64,000 nt of DNA, taken from assembly GCA_039030075.1 (NCBI GenBank), contig JBCCEW010000002.1:1-64000 (forward strand), written 5' to 3'. Both the position numbers and the translations under genes were made by a program. Origin of the DNA: Myxococcota bacterium (GTDB taxonomy: Bacteria > Myxococcota_A > UBA9160 > SMWR01). Shown in pieces: positions 7,917 to 16,801 of this stretch (position 1 is the first letter of the stretch; the number at the start of each line of letters is the position of its first letter). The notes below the pieces were generated by a model. It was not told the origin of the DNA. It saw nothing but the letters and a program-made list of their open reading frames with translations, and did not search any database.

Positions 7917-9620
7917 ATGGGCGATGCCATTGCCATCGCGAGCGACCACCGCGGTACCAAGCTCAAGGCGGATCTGCGCGAGCGGTTGGAGGGCCTGGGC
8001 CATCCCGTCCAGGATTTCGGAACCCACGGCGATGACTCGGTGGACTACCCGGATCACGCAGCAGCGGCGGCGCGCGCCGGTTCGCGAGGCGAGACGCCGC
8101 GCGGCATCGTGATCTGCGGAAGCGGCCTCGGCGTCTCCTACACGGCGAACCGGTTCCCCGGGGTGCGCGCTGCGTGGGTGCAGGATGTCGAAGCGGCGCA
8201 CATGTCGCGCGAGCACAACGACGCGAACATCATCGCGCTGCCTGCCGATCGACTCGACGCCGACAGCGCCTGGCCGATCGTCCAGGCCTGGCTCGAGACG
8301 CCCTTCGAGGGTGGGCGGCATCAGCGCCGCGTCGAGAAGATCGACACCGTGTCTTCGGGGGCGGGCTCCTACCGGAACCTCGAGGCCGAGGATCCGGACA
8401 TCGCGGATTGCATCCGCCGCGAGGCAAAGCGCCAGGCGCTCAACCTGGAGCTGATCGCGTCGGAGAACTTCGTGTCCGAGGCGGTGCTCGAGGCCGTGGG
8501 CTCGGTCTGCACGAACAAGTACGCCGAAGGCTATCCCGGGCGTCGCTACTACGGCGGCTGCGAAGTGGTCGACGAGATCGAGAACCTCGCGATCGAGCGG
8601 GCGAAAGCGCTGTTCGGTGCCGAGCACGCCAACGTCCAACCCCACGCGGGCTCCCAGGCGAACGAAGCGGTCTACCGCGCGGTCTGCGAGGTGGGCGACA
8701 CGGTCCTCGCGATGAACCTCGACCACGGTGGTCACCTCACCCACGGCAGTCCGGTCAACTTCTCGGGGAAGCTCTACAACATCGTTCCCTACGGTGTTCG
8801 GGAAGACACCGAGCAGATCGACTACGACGCCCTGCGCGCGCTCGCCCGTGAGCACCGTCCGCGGATGATCCAGTGCGGGACCACGGCCTACTCGCGGGTC
8901 GTCGACTTCGACGCCTTCCGCGAGATCGCCGACGAAGTGGGTGCCGTCCTGTTCGCCGACATCGCCCACATCGCCGGGCTCGTGGCGACCGGGGTGCACC
9001 CCAGCCCGGTGGGGAAGGCGCACCTCGTCACCACGACGACCCACAAGACCCTGCGCGGCCCGCGCGGCGGCTTGATCCTGTGCGACGCCGACTGGGCGAA
9101 GAAGGTGAACAGCGCCGTCTTCCCGGGCGGGCAGGGCGGACCGCTGATGCACGTGATCGCGGCGAAGGCGGTGGCCTTCCGCGAGGCGGCGAAGCCCGAG
9201 TTCCGCGACTACTGCAGCGCGGTGCTCGCGAACGCGAAGGCCCTCGCCGAGGGCGTGGTCGACGCGGGCTTCCGGGTGGTGTCGGGTGGGACCGATACGC
9301 ACCTCTTCCTGCTCTCCCTCGTCGACCGTGACGTGACCGGCAAGGCGGCCGAAGCCGCACTCGAGCGGGCCGGCATCACGGCGAACAAGAACATGGTGCC
9401 CTTCGACCCGCGCAAGCCCGCGGTGACCTCGGGAGTGCGGATCGGCACGCCCGCGGCCACTACCCGGGGCATGCGCGAAGCGGAGATGACCCAGGTGGCC
9501 GGCTTGATCGCCCGCGCGCTGAACCATGCCGAGGACGCCGCCGTCCTCGAAGAGGTGCGCGGCGAGGTGGAGGCGCTGTGTCGGCGCTTCCCGCTCTACG
9601 CCGGTCATTGGAGCGACTGA
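7917..9620 (+). CDS. RpiB-GlyA fusion: ribose-5-phosphate isomerase B + serine hydroxymethyltransferase
   Basis: One uninterrupted 567-residue frame encodes two complete enzymes. Residues 1-143 are RpiB (ribose-5-P to ribulose-5-P), with SDHRG (His11), the catalytic Cys67 in ICGSGLG, His100 in REHNDAN and the typical end [13 protein letters not shown]. After about 15 linker residues, residues 158-567 are GlyA (serine plus THF to glycine plus methylene-THF), with [21 protein letters not shown] and the PLP lysine Lys377 in [10 protein letters not shown]. Both domains have near-normal length. A strong GAGGAGG site precedes ATG 7917. There is no RpiB stop; the only internal start is a weak GTG at 8349. 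In related bacteria these are normally separate neighbouring genes. nrdR follows after 16 bases. Confidence 0.92.
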   Translation: MGDAIAIASDHRGTKLKADLRERLEGLGHPVQDFGTHGDDSVDYPDHAAAAARAGSRGETPRGIVICGSGLGVSYTANRFPGVRAAWVQDVEAAHMSREHNDANIIALPADRLDADSAWPIVQAWLETPFEGGRHQRRVEKIDTVSSGAGSYRNLEAEDPDIADCIRREAKRQALNLELIASENFVSEAVLEAVGSVCTNKYAEGYPGRRYYGGCEVVDEIENLAIERAKALFGAEHANVQPHAGSQANEAVYRAVCEVGDTVLAMNLDHGGHLTHGSPVNFSGKLYNIVPYGVREDTEQIDYDALRALAREHRPRMIQCGTTAYSRVVDFDAFREIADEVGAVLFADIAHIAGLVATGVHPSPVGKAHLVTTTTHKTLRGPRGGLILCDADWAKKVNSAVFPGGQGGPLMHVIAAKAVAFREAAKPEFRDYCSAVLANAKALAEGVVDAGFRVVSGGTDTHLFLLSLVDRDVTGKAAEAALERAGITANKNMVPFDPRKPAVTSGVRIGTPAATTRGMREAEMTQVAGLIARALNHAEDAAVLEEVRGEVEALCRRFPLYAGHWSD

Positions 9621-9636
9621 GCGGGGCCCGGACCGC

Positions 9637-10104
9637 GTGCGTTGTCCCTACTGCGCCGATTCGACGAACCGGGTGATCGACTCTCGCCTCGGTCGCGACG
9701 GCAGTGAAATTCGCCGCCGTCGCGAGTGCGGTGAATGCGGCCGTCGCTTCACGACGCGCGAGCGCGTCGAAGAGGTGTTCCCGAAGGTCGTGAAGCGCGA
9801 CGAGCGCCGCGAGGATTTCTGGCGCGAGAAGATCGTCGTCGCCGTGCAGAAGGCCTGCGAGAAGCGGCCGGTGAGCTCCGACGCGCTCGAGCGTCTGGTC
9901 GATCGGGTCGAGCGGGCAGCCCAGGAGCTCGGGGAGAAAGAGGTCTCCACGCGCGTGATCGGCGACCGCGTGCTCGACGAGCTGGTCGCGATGGACAGCC
10001 TCGCCGCGGCCCGCTTCGCCTCGGTGTTCCACAACTTCGAGACCGCCGACGACTACGCCGAGTTCTTTCGCCAGCTCGAAGAACTGCGACGCGCGCGCGA
10101 ATGA
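9637..10104 (+). CDS. nrdR: Transcriptional repressor NrdR
   Basis: Nucleotide-sensing repressor of ribonucleotide reductase genes, 155 residues (the normal size). The N-terminus is a zinc ribbon with C3-P-Y-C6 and C31-G-E-C34, and the TNRVIDSR segment after it is diagnostic. Residues about 49-139 are the ATP-cone that binds ATP or dATP. The start is GTG at 9637, with MRCPYC as the expected N-terminus; the frame is open further upstream but overlaps glyA. The stop overlaps the ribD start (ATGA). The glyA-nrdR-ribD order is common. No nrd genes or NrdR boxes are evident in the window. Confidence 0.96.
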   Translation: MRCPYCADSTNRVIDSRLGRDGSEIRRRRECGECGRRFTTRERVEEVFPKVVKRDERREDFWREKIVVAVQKACEKRPVSSDALERLVDRVERAAQELGEKEVSTRVIGDRVLDELVAMDSLAAARFASVFHNFETADDYAEFFRQLEELRRARE

Positions 10105-11249
10105 GCGCCAGCCCGACGCAACACGACGTCGCCGCCATGCGCCAGGCGTTGCGCGCCGCGCGACCCGCCCGCGGCCGCACCTTCCCCAATCCGCCGGTCG
10201 GCGCCGTCGTCTATCGCGGTGCGAAGATCCTGGCGCGCGGTTGTACGCGTCCGGTCGGGGGCGCCCACGCCGAGGTCATGGCGTTGGACCGCGCCCAGCA
10301 GCGTCACGGCGCGCGGGCGCTGCGCGGCGCCAGCCTGGCCGTGACCCTGGAGCCCTGCAGTTTCGAGGGGCGCACGCCGCCCTGTGTCGATCGGGTCCTC
10401 GAGAGCGGCGTGGGCCGGGTAGTCGTCGGCCACCGCGATCCCCACCCTCGGGTCGATGGCCGAGGGACGCGGCAGCTGCGCCGCCGCGGTCTCGAGGTCG
10501 TGGAGGGCGTCCTCGAGGACGCCTGTCGTGAGCAGCACCGCGGCTTCCTCTCGGTCGTCGAGCGCGGCCGACCCTTCGTGGTGGTGAAGCTGGCCGCGAC
10601 CCTCGACGGCCGCATCGCCACCGCGAGCGGCGAATCCCAGTGGATCACCGGGGAACCCGCACGCGCAAAGGGACACGCGCTGCGCGCTCGGAGCGACGCG
10701 GTCCTGGTCGGCGTCGAGACGGCGCTCGCAGACGATCCGGAGCTCACCGCACGCCGCGCCGGGCGGGTGGTGCACCGGCCGGTGCGCGTCGTCGCGGATA
10801 CGCGCCTGCGCCTTTCCCCCGACGCGCGCCTGGTTCGCAGCGAGCCGGCGTCGGCCTGGGTACTCTGCGGCACGGGCCCTGCGGCGAGTCGCCGGCGGGC
10901 GCTCGAGGCAGCCGGGGCGCGCGTACTCGAAGTCGCGCGCGGTCGCGGTCGGGGGCGAACCTCCCTCGACCTCGGCGCCGGTTTGAAGCGGCTCGCGCGA
11001 GAAGGAATCACGGAGATCCTGGTGGAAGGTGGTGGCGGCATCGCGGCGAGCCTGCTGCGCGGTGGCTGGGTGGACGAGCTGCATTGGTTTGCGGCGCCCG
11101 CTCTGCTGGGCAGCGACGGTCGACCCGCGCTCGGACCCCTCGGGCTCTCGCGCCTGGCCGATGCACCGCGGCTCGAAGTGACCCGGGTGCGACGCGTGGG
11201 CGACGACCTGCACTGGGTGGCGCGGCCTGCTGTGGGGGCTTCGCGATGA
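10101..11249 (+). CDS. ribD: Riboflavin biosynthesis deaminase/reductase RibD
   Basis: Bifunctional enzyme for the second and third steps of riboflavin synthesis: deamination of the pyrimidine, then reduction of the ribosyl side chain with NADPH. The 382 residues show the zinc deaminase site (H56-A-E58 and PC86 with C95) in the first 145 residues. The reductase domain follows from about 150, with VKLAATLDGRIA, SDAVLVG and LVEGGG. Both halves look complete. It overlaps nrdR and ribH by ATGA. The ribE and ribBA genes that often stand between ribD and ribH are missing here. Confidence 0.95.
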   Translation: MSASPTQHDVAAMRQALRAARPARGRTFPNPPVGAVVYRGAKILARGCTRPVGGAHAEVMALDRAQQRHGARALRGASLAVTLEPCSFEGRTPPCVDRVLESGVGRVVVGHRDPHPRVDGRGTRQLRRRGLEVVEGVLEDACREQHRGFLSVVERGRPFVVVKLAATLDGRIATASGESQWITGEPARAKGHALRARSDAVLVGVETALADDPELTARRAGRVVHRPVRVVADTRLRLSPDARLVRSEPASAWVLCGTGPAASRRRALEAAGARVLEVARGRGRGRTSLDLGAGLKRLAREGITEILVEGGGGIAASLLRGGWVDELHWFAAPALLGSDGRPALGPLGLSRLADAPRLEVTRVRRVGDDLHWVARPAVGASR

Positions 11250-11731
11250 AGCGCTTCGCCACCCGCGTCGATGCCGCGGGCCTCCGCTTCGCGGTGGTCG
11301 TGTCGCGCTTCAATCATCTGGTCTGCGTGCGTCTCCTCGAGGGCTGCACCGACGAATTGCGCCGCCGCGGCGTCGAGAGCGACGACGTGCACGTGGCGTG
11401 GGTGCCCGGCGCGTTCGAGCTTCCCCAGGCGGCCCGCGCGCTCGCGACCACCGGCCGCTACGACGCGGTCATCACGCTGGGCGTGGTGATCCGAGGCGGG
11501 ACGCCCCATTTCGAGTTCGTCTGCGAGGGCGTGACCGATGGCGTCCGGGAGGTCATGCGCGACACCGGCGTGCCGGTCGCCTTCGGCGTCCTCACCACCG
11601 ACGATCTCGAGCAGGCGCTCGATCGCGCCGGTGGGGCCTACGGGAACAAGGGACACGAGGCGGCCCTGGCCGCGATCGAGATGGCGCGGCTGCTTCCCGA
11701 ACTCGCAGCCGGTCCCGAGGGACCGGTATGA
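11246..11731 (+). CDS. ribH: 6,7-dimethyl-8-ribityllumazine synthase
   Basis: Condenses the RibD product with dihydroxybutanone phosphate to make lumazine, the penultimate step of riboflavin synthesis. The 161-residue protein has WVPGAFELP, the GVVIRGGTPHFE loop with catalytic His88, and a C-terminal NKGHEAALAA segment, all typical. The ATG overlaps the ribD stop, and the stop overlaps nusB. Length fits an icosahedral or pentameric lumazine synthase. Confidence 0.96.
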   Translation: MKRFATRVDAAGLRFAVVVSRFNHLVCVRLLEGCTDELRRRGVESDDVHVAWVPGAFELPQAARALATTGRYDAVITLGVVIRGGTPHFEFVCEGVTDGVREVMRDTGVPVAFGVLTTDDLEQALDRAGGAYGNKGHEAALAAIEMARLLPELAAGPEGPV

Positions 11732-12168
11732 GCGCCGCACGCTCCGCCACGCGTCGCCAGTCGCGGCGGCTCGCGCTGCAGGTGCTCTACGCCGCAGATC
11801 TCGGGCGCAGTGCGTGTCTCTCCGAGGCCTTCGACGGCGTCGCGGCACATTTCGACCTGCACCCGGGAGCGCTCGCGTTCGCGAAGGAGCTCGTCCGTGG
11901 GATCGAGGAGGACCGCGAGGCGATCGATGCCACCATTGCGCAACACACACGCAACTGGCGCATCGAGCGCATGGCCGCAGTCGATCGCAACCTTCTGCGC
12001 CTGGCGGTACACGAACTACGAAGCACCGATACTCCGGCGCAGGTCATCCTCAACGAGGCGGTCGAGCTCGCGAGAGACTTCGGCGGCGATCGCTCGCCGG
12101 CCTTCGTGAACGGGGTCTTGGACGCGGTTGCCCGCAATCGTTCGGGCGAAGAGGAGGCCATGGCGTGA
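11728..12168 (+). CDS. nusB: Transcription antitermination factor NusB
   Basis: Small all-helical RNA-binding protein (146 residues) that joins NusE/S10 on boxA RNA to promote rRNA antitermination. It begins with RRQSRRLALQVLYA, the family hallmark, and ends with the VNGVLD motif (SPAFVNGVLDAVAR). The nusB gene directly after ribH, with an ATGA overlap, is a widespread arrangement. It ends this co-directional run; the next start is 61 bases on. Confidence 0.94.
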   Translation: MSAARSATRRQSRRLALQVLYAADLGRSACLSEAFDGVAAHFDLHPGALAFAKELVRGIEEDREAIDATIAQHTRNWRIERMAAVDRNLLRLAVHELRSTDTPAQVILNEAVELARDFGGDRSPAFVNGVLDAVARNRSGEEEAMA

Positions 12169-12229
12169 GCGTTCGACGGTTGCGGAGAGGTGGGGCGTGG
12201 CAGCGGCCGCGCCAGGGAGGCCGACACGC

Positions 12230-12850
12230 ATGACGCTCCTGGCGGTGGCCTCCACCTCGATCGAGCGCGTACGCGGCGACCTCGTGGTCATCCCGCTGTT
12301 CTCCGACGAGCGCCCGCTACGGGCCGCTGCGGGCCGCGTCGACTGGCGATTGTGCGGGCACCTCTCCCGGCTGTTCGCGGACGGCACCCTGTCCGGCGAA
12401 GCGGGCGAGGCGGTCCTGATCCCGGGTGGCGGCGGGCTCCGCGCGCCCCGGGTGATGGGTCTGGGGGTGGGCACCCGGCGTGCCCTGGCCGACAGCGCCG
12501 CCTGGACCGCCTGGGCGAAGGACGCCCTGGGCCGCAGCCAGCGGCTGGGAGCGCGTCGCATCGCCCTGGCCCTGCCGGAATGCCGCGAGGCGGTCGCCGA
12601 GCGGCTCCAAGAGCTGGCCGCCGTCCTGTCCGAGGAGACAGCGAGCGAGCTCTGGATCTGCCTCGAAGGGGCCGATCAGATCTCCGGGAACGCTTGGTTG
12701 GACCGCACCGCCCGCCGCGGCCGTTTCCCCCAGCTCGAGATCCAGCCCCTGCCCGAAGGACGCATCCCCCCGGGGAGTTCCCTGCGAAGCCGCGCCGGAG
12801 CGCCGGACGCGCGGTCAAGTCACGCGTCAGCCGACCGATTCACTCGCTAG
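12230..12850 (+). CDS. M17 peptidase N-terminal-domain protein without a catalytic domain
   Basis: A 206-residue protein resembling the N-terminal macro-like domain of leucyl aminopeptidases (family M17). Visible features are the strand IERVRGDLVVIPLFSDERPLRAA, a Gly-rich loop LIPGGGG with RVMGLGVG, and an alternating strand-helix pattern. The C-terminal metal-binding peptidase domain is entirely absent, and the last 40 residues look disordered. It is therefore not expected to be a peptidase. A fair ribosome binding site (AGGGAGG) lies nine bases before ATG 12230. It sits between nusB and the chemosensory operon, and its role is unknown. Confidence 0.65.
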   Translation: MTLLAVASTSIERVRGDLVVIPLFSDERPLRAAAGRVDWRLCGHLSRLFADGTLSGEAGEAVLIPGGGGLRAPRVMGLGVGTRRALADSAAWTAWAKDALGRSQRLGARRIALALPECREAVAERLQELAAVLSEETASELWICLEGADQISGNAWLDRTARRGRFPQLEIQPLPEGRIPPGSSLRSRAGAPDARSSHASADRFTR

Positions 12851-12901
12851 CGGTTCGCTTCGCCCGGCTCCGGGCCTCGACGTGCAGCCGCCAGGAGCGT
12901 G

Positions 12902-14176
12902 ATGAGTCTCGTCGGCAGCCTCGAGGACCTGGGCCTCGTGGACATCCTCCAGATCGTGAGTCTTTCCCGGAAGTCGGGAGCGTTGTTCCTGCGCTGTGAC
13001 CGCGGCGAGGGCCGCATCCTGTTGCGGGACGGCCTGGTGCAGGGCGCACAGATCAAGGGAGCGCCCGAGACGCTGCGCGCGCTTCTGATCGAGCAGGGCC
13101 TCGTCGACGGCATCGGCTTCGATTGCGCGCGCGAGCGCGCGGAGAAGGAAGGTCTGGTGCTCGACGTGGCGCTCGAGCAGGAGTGCCAGCTCGCCGAGGA
13201 CCAGCTGAACGCCGTGCGACGCGAGCACGTCGAGCGCTCGGCGATGCGGATGTTCACCTGGCGCACCGGCGAGTTCAGCTTCGAGATCCGCGACGATTTC
13301 GGGGACGATGACAGCGCGCTGCTCCTGCCCGCCGGACTGAACACCCAGTATCTCGCCATGGAAGCGACGCGCCTCGGAGACGAGACGACGCGCGCGGATG
13401 AAGGGGAGGCCGAGCTCGGCGACGAGATGGATCTGGGCGACGACATGATGTTTAGCGGCGAAGAACCGATCGCTGCGCTGGAAGCCGACGAAGACCCGGT
13501 CGCCGGCGATCCGATCGACGAGCTCGCGATGGCGTCGGCCCAGAATGCCGATCCCTTGGACGACACGGTCGAGGACCTGCGCGGCAGCGACGTTCCCGTG
13601 GAGTGCACGCCCGCCGAGGCGACGCCGGTACCGGTGGCCGTCGAATCTGTCGAATCCGTCGCGTCCCCCGAATCGGCCGAGGCGCCCGAAGCCGCGCAGG
13701 CCGTCGCCGCTCCGAGCGCCAGCGCCGAGTCCCAGGCCCCGCCGGCCGAGCGGATCCGCATCCTGGTCGCCGTCGATCCGGACCTGTCGAGCCTCGAGTG
13801 GCTCAAGGCCTCGGTCGAGGAATCCTTCCAGCAGGTGCACATCTTCCAGCAGCGGGACCTCGCCGTGGAGCGGATCCGGCAGTACCTGGTGCGGGGCAAG
13901 ACCCCGATGCTCGTGATGTCGGATCCGACCGCCAAGGAGCAGCGCGACGTCGAGCTCCTGGTGCAGCGCATGCGCGGGCTCGCTCCGCGGATGCCGATCC
14001 TGGCGCTGCGACCCGAAGGCATCGAGGCACCGCTCCCGCCGGGCGTGCACGCTGCCGTCTTCCGGCCTTCGTCCCCGTCCGCGGATCCCGATCGCTGGCA
14101 TCTCTACGAAGGGCAGGCCCAGGCGCTGCGCGCGAATCTCGAGCCCTGGGTGGCTGGAGAGCGCCGACCCAGCTGA
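12902..14176 (+). CDS. DUF4388 (PatA-like) protein with a C-terminal degenerate receiver domain
   Basis: A 424-residue cytoplasmic protein. Residues 1-150 match the DUF4388/PatA N-terminal type: MSLVGSLEDLGLVDILQIVSL, then KSGALFLR and ILLRDGLVQGA, ending with RMFTWRTGEFSFE. Residues about 155-280 are acidic and Pro/Ala-rich, probably disordered. Residues about 282-420 look like a receiver fold (IRILVAVDPDLSSLEWL) but lack a clear phospho-acceptor and lysine, so it may act by binding only. AGGAG lies four bases before ATG 12902; GTG 12899 is an alternative. It heads the chemosensory gene run, 185 bases before cheY. Such proteins often accompany two-component or motility systems; a direct partner is not shown by the sequence. 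Confidence 0.78.
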   Translation: MSLVGSLEDLGLVDILQIVSLSRKSGALFLRCDRGEGRILLRDGLVQGAQIKGAPETLRALLIEQGLVDGIGFDCARERAEKEGLVLDVALEQECQLAEDQLNAVRREHVERSAMRMFTWRTGEFSFEIRDDFGDDDSALLLPAGLNTQYLAMEATRLGDETTRADEGEAELGDEMDLGDDMMFSGEEPIAALEADEDPVAGDPIDELAMASAQNADPLDDTVEDLRGSDVPVECTPAEATPVPVAVESVESVASPESAEAPEAAQAVAAPSASAESQAPPAERIRILVAVDPDLSSLEWLKASVEESFQQVHIFQQRDLAVERIRQYLVRGKTPMLVMSDPTAKEQRDVELLVQRMRGLAPRMPILALRPEGIEAPLPPGVHAAVFRPSSPSADPDRWHLYEGQAQALRANLEPWVAGERRPS

Positions 14177-14361
14177 GCCGCTAGGCGCTCGTCCTAGCGA
14201 TTCCGTCCTGGGCGTTCGTCTTCCGATCCCACGGCAACCGGGGACGCGCACGGCGCCCGTAGGGAGCGGCGCCAAGTGCGCTCCCCGGCTCAAGAACTGG
14301 CTCGTTACCGCCGATATCTCCCGCTGGCCCGGTACGCGCATTCCGGGCTCGGGAGGGTGGT

Positions 14362-14745
14362 ATGCGGCGAATCCTGATCGTCGAAGACTCGCCGACGATG
14401 CGGTCGCTCTTGTCGGCTTCACTCGAGGCGACGGGCGAACCCACGAAGATCATCGAAGCGGCGAACGGCTTCGAAGCGTTGCGGCAGCTTCCGCGCGAGC
14501 CCGTGGACCTGATCGTGACCGACATCAACATGCCCGACATCAACGGGCTCGAGCTGGTGTCGTTCGTCAAGTCGAACCCGGCGTATCGCGAGATTCCGCT
14601 GATCATCGTGTCGACCGAGGGGTCCGAGCGCGATCGTCAACGCGGCCTGGAGCTCGGGGCGAACGCGTACCTCGTGAAGCCCTTCGAGCCGGACGAGCTC
14701 GAGAACCTCGTCTGCGATCTGCTGGCCGGAGCCTCGGAGCGATAG
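14362..14745 (+). CDS. CheY-like single-domain response regulator (first copy)
   Basis: A stand-alone receiver of 127 residues. It has the acidic pair E8-D9, the phospho-acceptor Asp54 in VTDINMP, the Thr/Ser switch in IVSTEG, and Lys in YLVKPFEP. All residues needed for phosphorylation by CheA are present. GGGAGG precedes the ATG. It lies 10 bases before cheA, so it is the likely direct phosphotransfer target. A second CheY closes the operon at 26474; the two differ in surface sequence and may have different outputs. Confidence 0.92.
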   Translation: MRRILIVEDSPTMRSLLSASLEATGEPTKIIEAANGFEALRQLPREPVDLIVTDINMPDINGLELVSFVKSNPAYREIPLIIVSTEGSERDRQRGLELGANAYLVKPFEPDELENLVCDLLAGASER

Positions 14746-14755
14746 GACGGCGACG

Positions 14756-16801
14756 ATGCCGAAGCGCACCACCCGCACGCGACGACGGACCAAGGCCGAA
14801 CGCGAGTTCGTGTCCGAGGCCGAGGAGATCCTCGAGGTGCTCCGGGGCGGCGTCGCTGATCTGTCCGAGAGTCTCGGCAGCGACGCCGAGGTGGATCCCG
14901 AGCTGGTGAACGCGCTGTTTCGCGCGGCGCATTCGCTGAAGGCGCTCGCGGGCATGTTCCGCCGGGGCGAGATCGAGAACCTCGCACATCGCCTCGAAGA
15001 CCTGCTCGACGCACTGCGCCTGGGACGTGCGGCGCTGACGGGTGACGTCGTGGTGCTGATCGACGAGTGCGTCGCCGTCTTCGCCGCGGTGCTCGATGCG
15101 GTGGGCAACGAATCGGCACTCGCGGAAGCCGCCGCGCCGGCGGCGGTTCTCGAGACACGCATCGCCGAGGCGATCGTGGCCCCTGCGCGGAGCCGCGCCG
15201 AAGTGACCTCGCTCGGCATCGATCCGGCGATCCTGCGGTCGTTGACCGAATACGAGGAGCATCGGCTCGAGGAGAACCTGCGGCGCGGTCGCGGCCTGTT
15301 CCTGGCGAGCGCGCTCTTCGACATGATGGAGTTCGAGGCAGGTCTCACGGCGCTCACCGACGCGATGCGCAGCGAGGGCGAAGTCATCTCCACGCTTCCC
15401 GCAGCCGGGGACGTGCCCGAGGGACAGATCCGCTTCTCCCTGCTGGTCGCGACCGAAGCGGCGCAGGACGCCCTCACCGCGGCGCTCGGCGAGCTGGACG
15501 CAACCCTCGAGCCGGTGCGTGGCGCCACTGGGGCATCGCCCCCCGTGTCCGAGACGAAGACGCAGCCGGTGCCACAGGCTCCAGGGCCGAACGTCGAATC
15601 GCTCCAGTCGCTCGGAGAAACGGTCCGGGTCGACATTCGCAAGCTCGACGAGTTGATGAACCTGGTCGGTGAACTCGTGATCTCGCGTCGTTCGATCGGA
15701 GAGCTGGTGCGTCGGCTCGAGATCACCGCGGACGACCGGCGCCTGGTGGGCGACTTTGCGAAGGCCCAGAAGAGTCTCGACCGCAAGGTCCGGCAGATGC
15801 AGTCCGCCGTCCTCGATGCGCGCATGGTCCCGCTGCGGCAGATCTTCGACAAGCTCCACCGGGTCGTTCGCCGGCTTTCCCAGGACTTGCAGAAACCTGT
15901 CGATCTCGAGATCCGCGGAGCCGAGACCGAGCTCGACAAGCTGATCGTCGAGGGACTGGTCGATCCGCTCATGCACGTGCTCCGCAACGCGCTCGATCAC
16001 GGCATCGAGCCGTCCGAGGCGCGGACGGGGGCCGGCAAGCCCGAGCGGGGGCAGGTCTCGATCGAGGCCTTCCAACGCGGAAGTCACGTCGTGATCGCGG
16101 TGGCCGACGACGGGCAGGGGATCGATCGCGAGGCGCTGCGCGCCAAGGCGATCGAGCGCGAACTCGTCACTGCGACGGATGAGCTCGGAGAGCGCGAAGC
16201 CCTCGAGCTGATCTTCGCGCCCGGGCTCTCGACCTCGGAAGAAGTCACGGAGACGAGCGGTCGCGGCGTCGGCATGGACGTCGTCCGGGCGAATCTCACC
16301 GAGCTCGGGGGGGCGATCGAGATCGACTCGGAGCTCGGCCGGGGCACGACGATCACGCTCACGCTTCCGATCACCCTCGCGATCGTGCCGTCTCTGGTCG
16401 TGGGGATCGGGGAACAGCGTTTCGCGATTCCGCTCAGCAGCGTGCTCGAGACCCTGTCGCTCGATCCCGCGGCGATCCAGGTCTCGGAGCACAATCGCTT
16501 CCTGCACCTGCGCGGTGATCCGCTGCGGCTCTGCTGGTTGTCGGACGTCTACGGCATCCCCGTCCACTGCGACCCGCAGGAATCCTTCGTGGTCGTCGCG
16601 GGCGTCGGCGATCAGCGCGTGGGCCTCGTGGTGGATCGCGTCGAGGGGCAGCAGGACACGGTGATCAAGCCGATCCAGGGACCGGTGGCCCACATCCACG
16701 GTATCGCCGGAGCCACGGAAGTCGGCGATCAGGATCCCGTCCTCGTCCTGGACGTTTCCGCGCTGCTCGATGACGGGCCGCGACGCCGGGAGGCCGCATG
16801 A
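14756..16801 (+). CDS. cheA: Chemotaxis histidine kinase CheA
   Basis: Sensor kinase of the chemosensory array, 681 residues. The Hpt (P1) domain has the phosphorylated His59 in FRAAHSLKALA. Residues 155-255 form a compact P2-like region unlike the enteric P2. P3 dimerisation covers about 288-375. The ATPase has its N box at N411/H415 (LRNALDHGIEP), G1 at DDGQGID (451-457) and G2 at GRGVGMDVV (502-510). A CheW-like P5 domain fills about 545-672. Everything needed for autophosphorylation is present. It has no fused receiver, unlike FrzE. Its stop overlaps the first cheW start (ATGA). Confidence 0.95.
   Translation: MPKRTTRTRRRTKAEREFVSEAEEILEVLRGGVADLSESLGSDAEVDPELVNALFRAAHSLKALAGMFRRGEIENLAHRLEDLLDALRLGRAALTGDVVVLIDECVAVFAAVLDAVGNESALAEAAAPAAVLETRIAEAIVAPARSRAEVTSLGIDPAILRSLTEYEEHRLEENLRRGRGLFLASALFDMMEFEAGLTALTDAMRSEGEVISTLPAAGDVPEGQIRFSLLVATEAAQDALTAALGELDATLEPVRGATGASPPVSETKTQPVPQAPGPNVESLQSLGETVRVDIRKLDELMNLVGELVISRRSIGELVRRLEITADDRRLVGDFAKAQKSLDRKVRQMQSAVLDARMVPLRQIFDKLHRVVRRLSQDLQKPVDLEIRGAETELDKLIVEGLVDPLMHVLRNALDHGIEPSEARTGAGKPERGQVSIEAFQRGSHVVIAVADDGQGIDREALRAKAIERELVTATDELGEREALELIFAPGLSTSEEVTETSGRGVGMDVVRANLTELGGAIEIDSELGRGTTITLTLPITLAIVPSLVVGIGEQRFAIPLSSVLETLSLDPAAIQVSEHNRFLHLRGDPLRLCWLSDVYGIPVHCDPQESFVVVAGVGDQRVGLVVDRVEGQQDTVIKPIQGPVAHIHGIAGATEVGDQDPVLVLDVSALLDDGPRRREAA

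Noticed and set aside
14179-14199. Perfect inverted repeat CGCTAGG-N7-CCTAGCG after the DUF4388 gene
   Set aside because: Seven pairs but no T run after it, so I do not call it a terminator; it may be a pause site or chance.
14325-14340. Sigma-54-like GG-N10-GC (TGGCCC-N5-GCGCA) before the first cheY
   Set aside because: The -24/-12 spacing fits, but such matches are expected by chance in DNA this GC-rich, and no enhancer or regulator gene is nearby.
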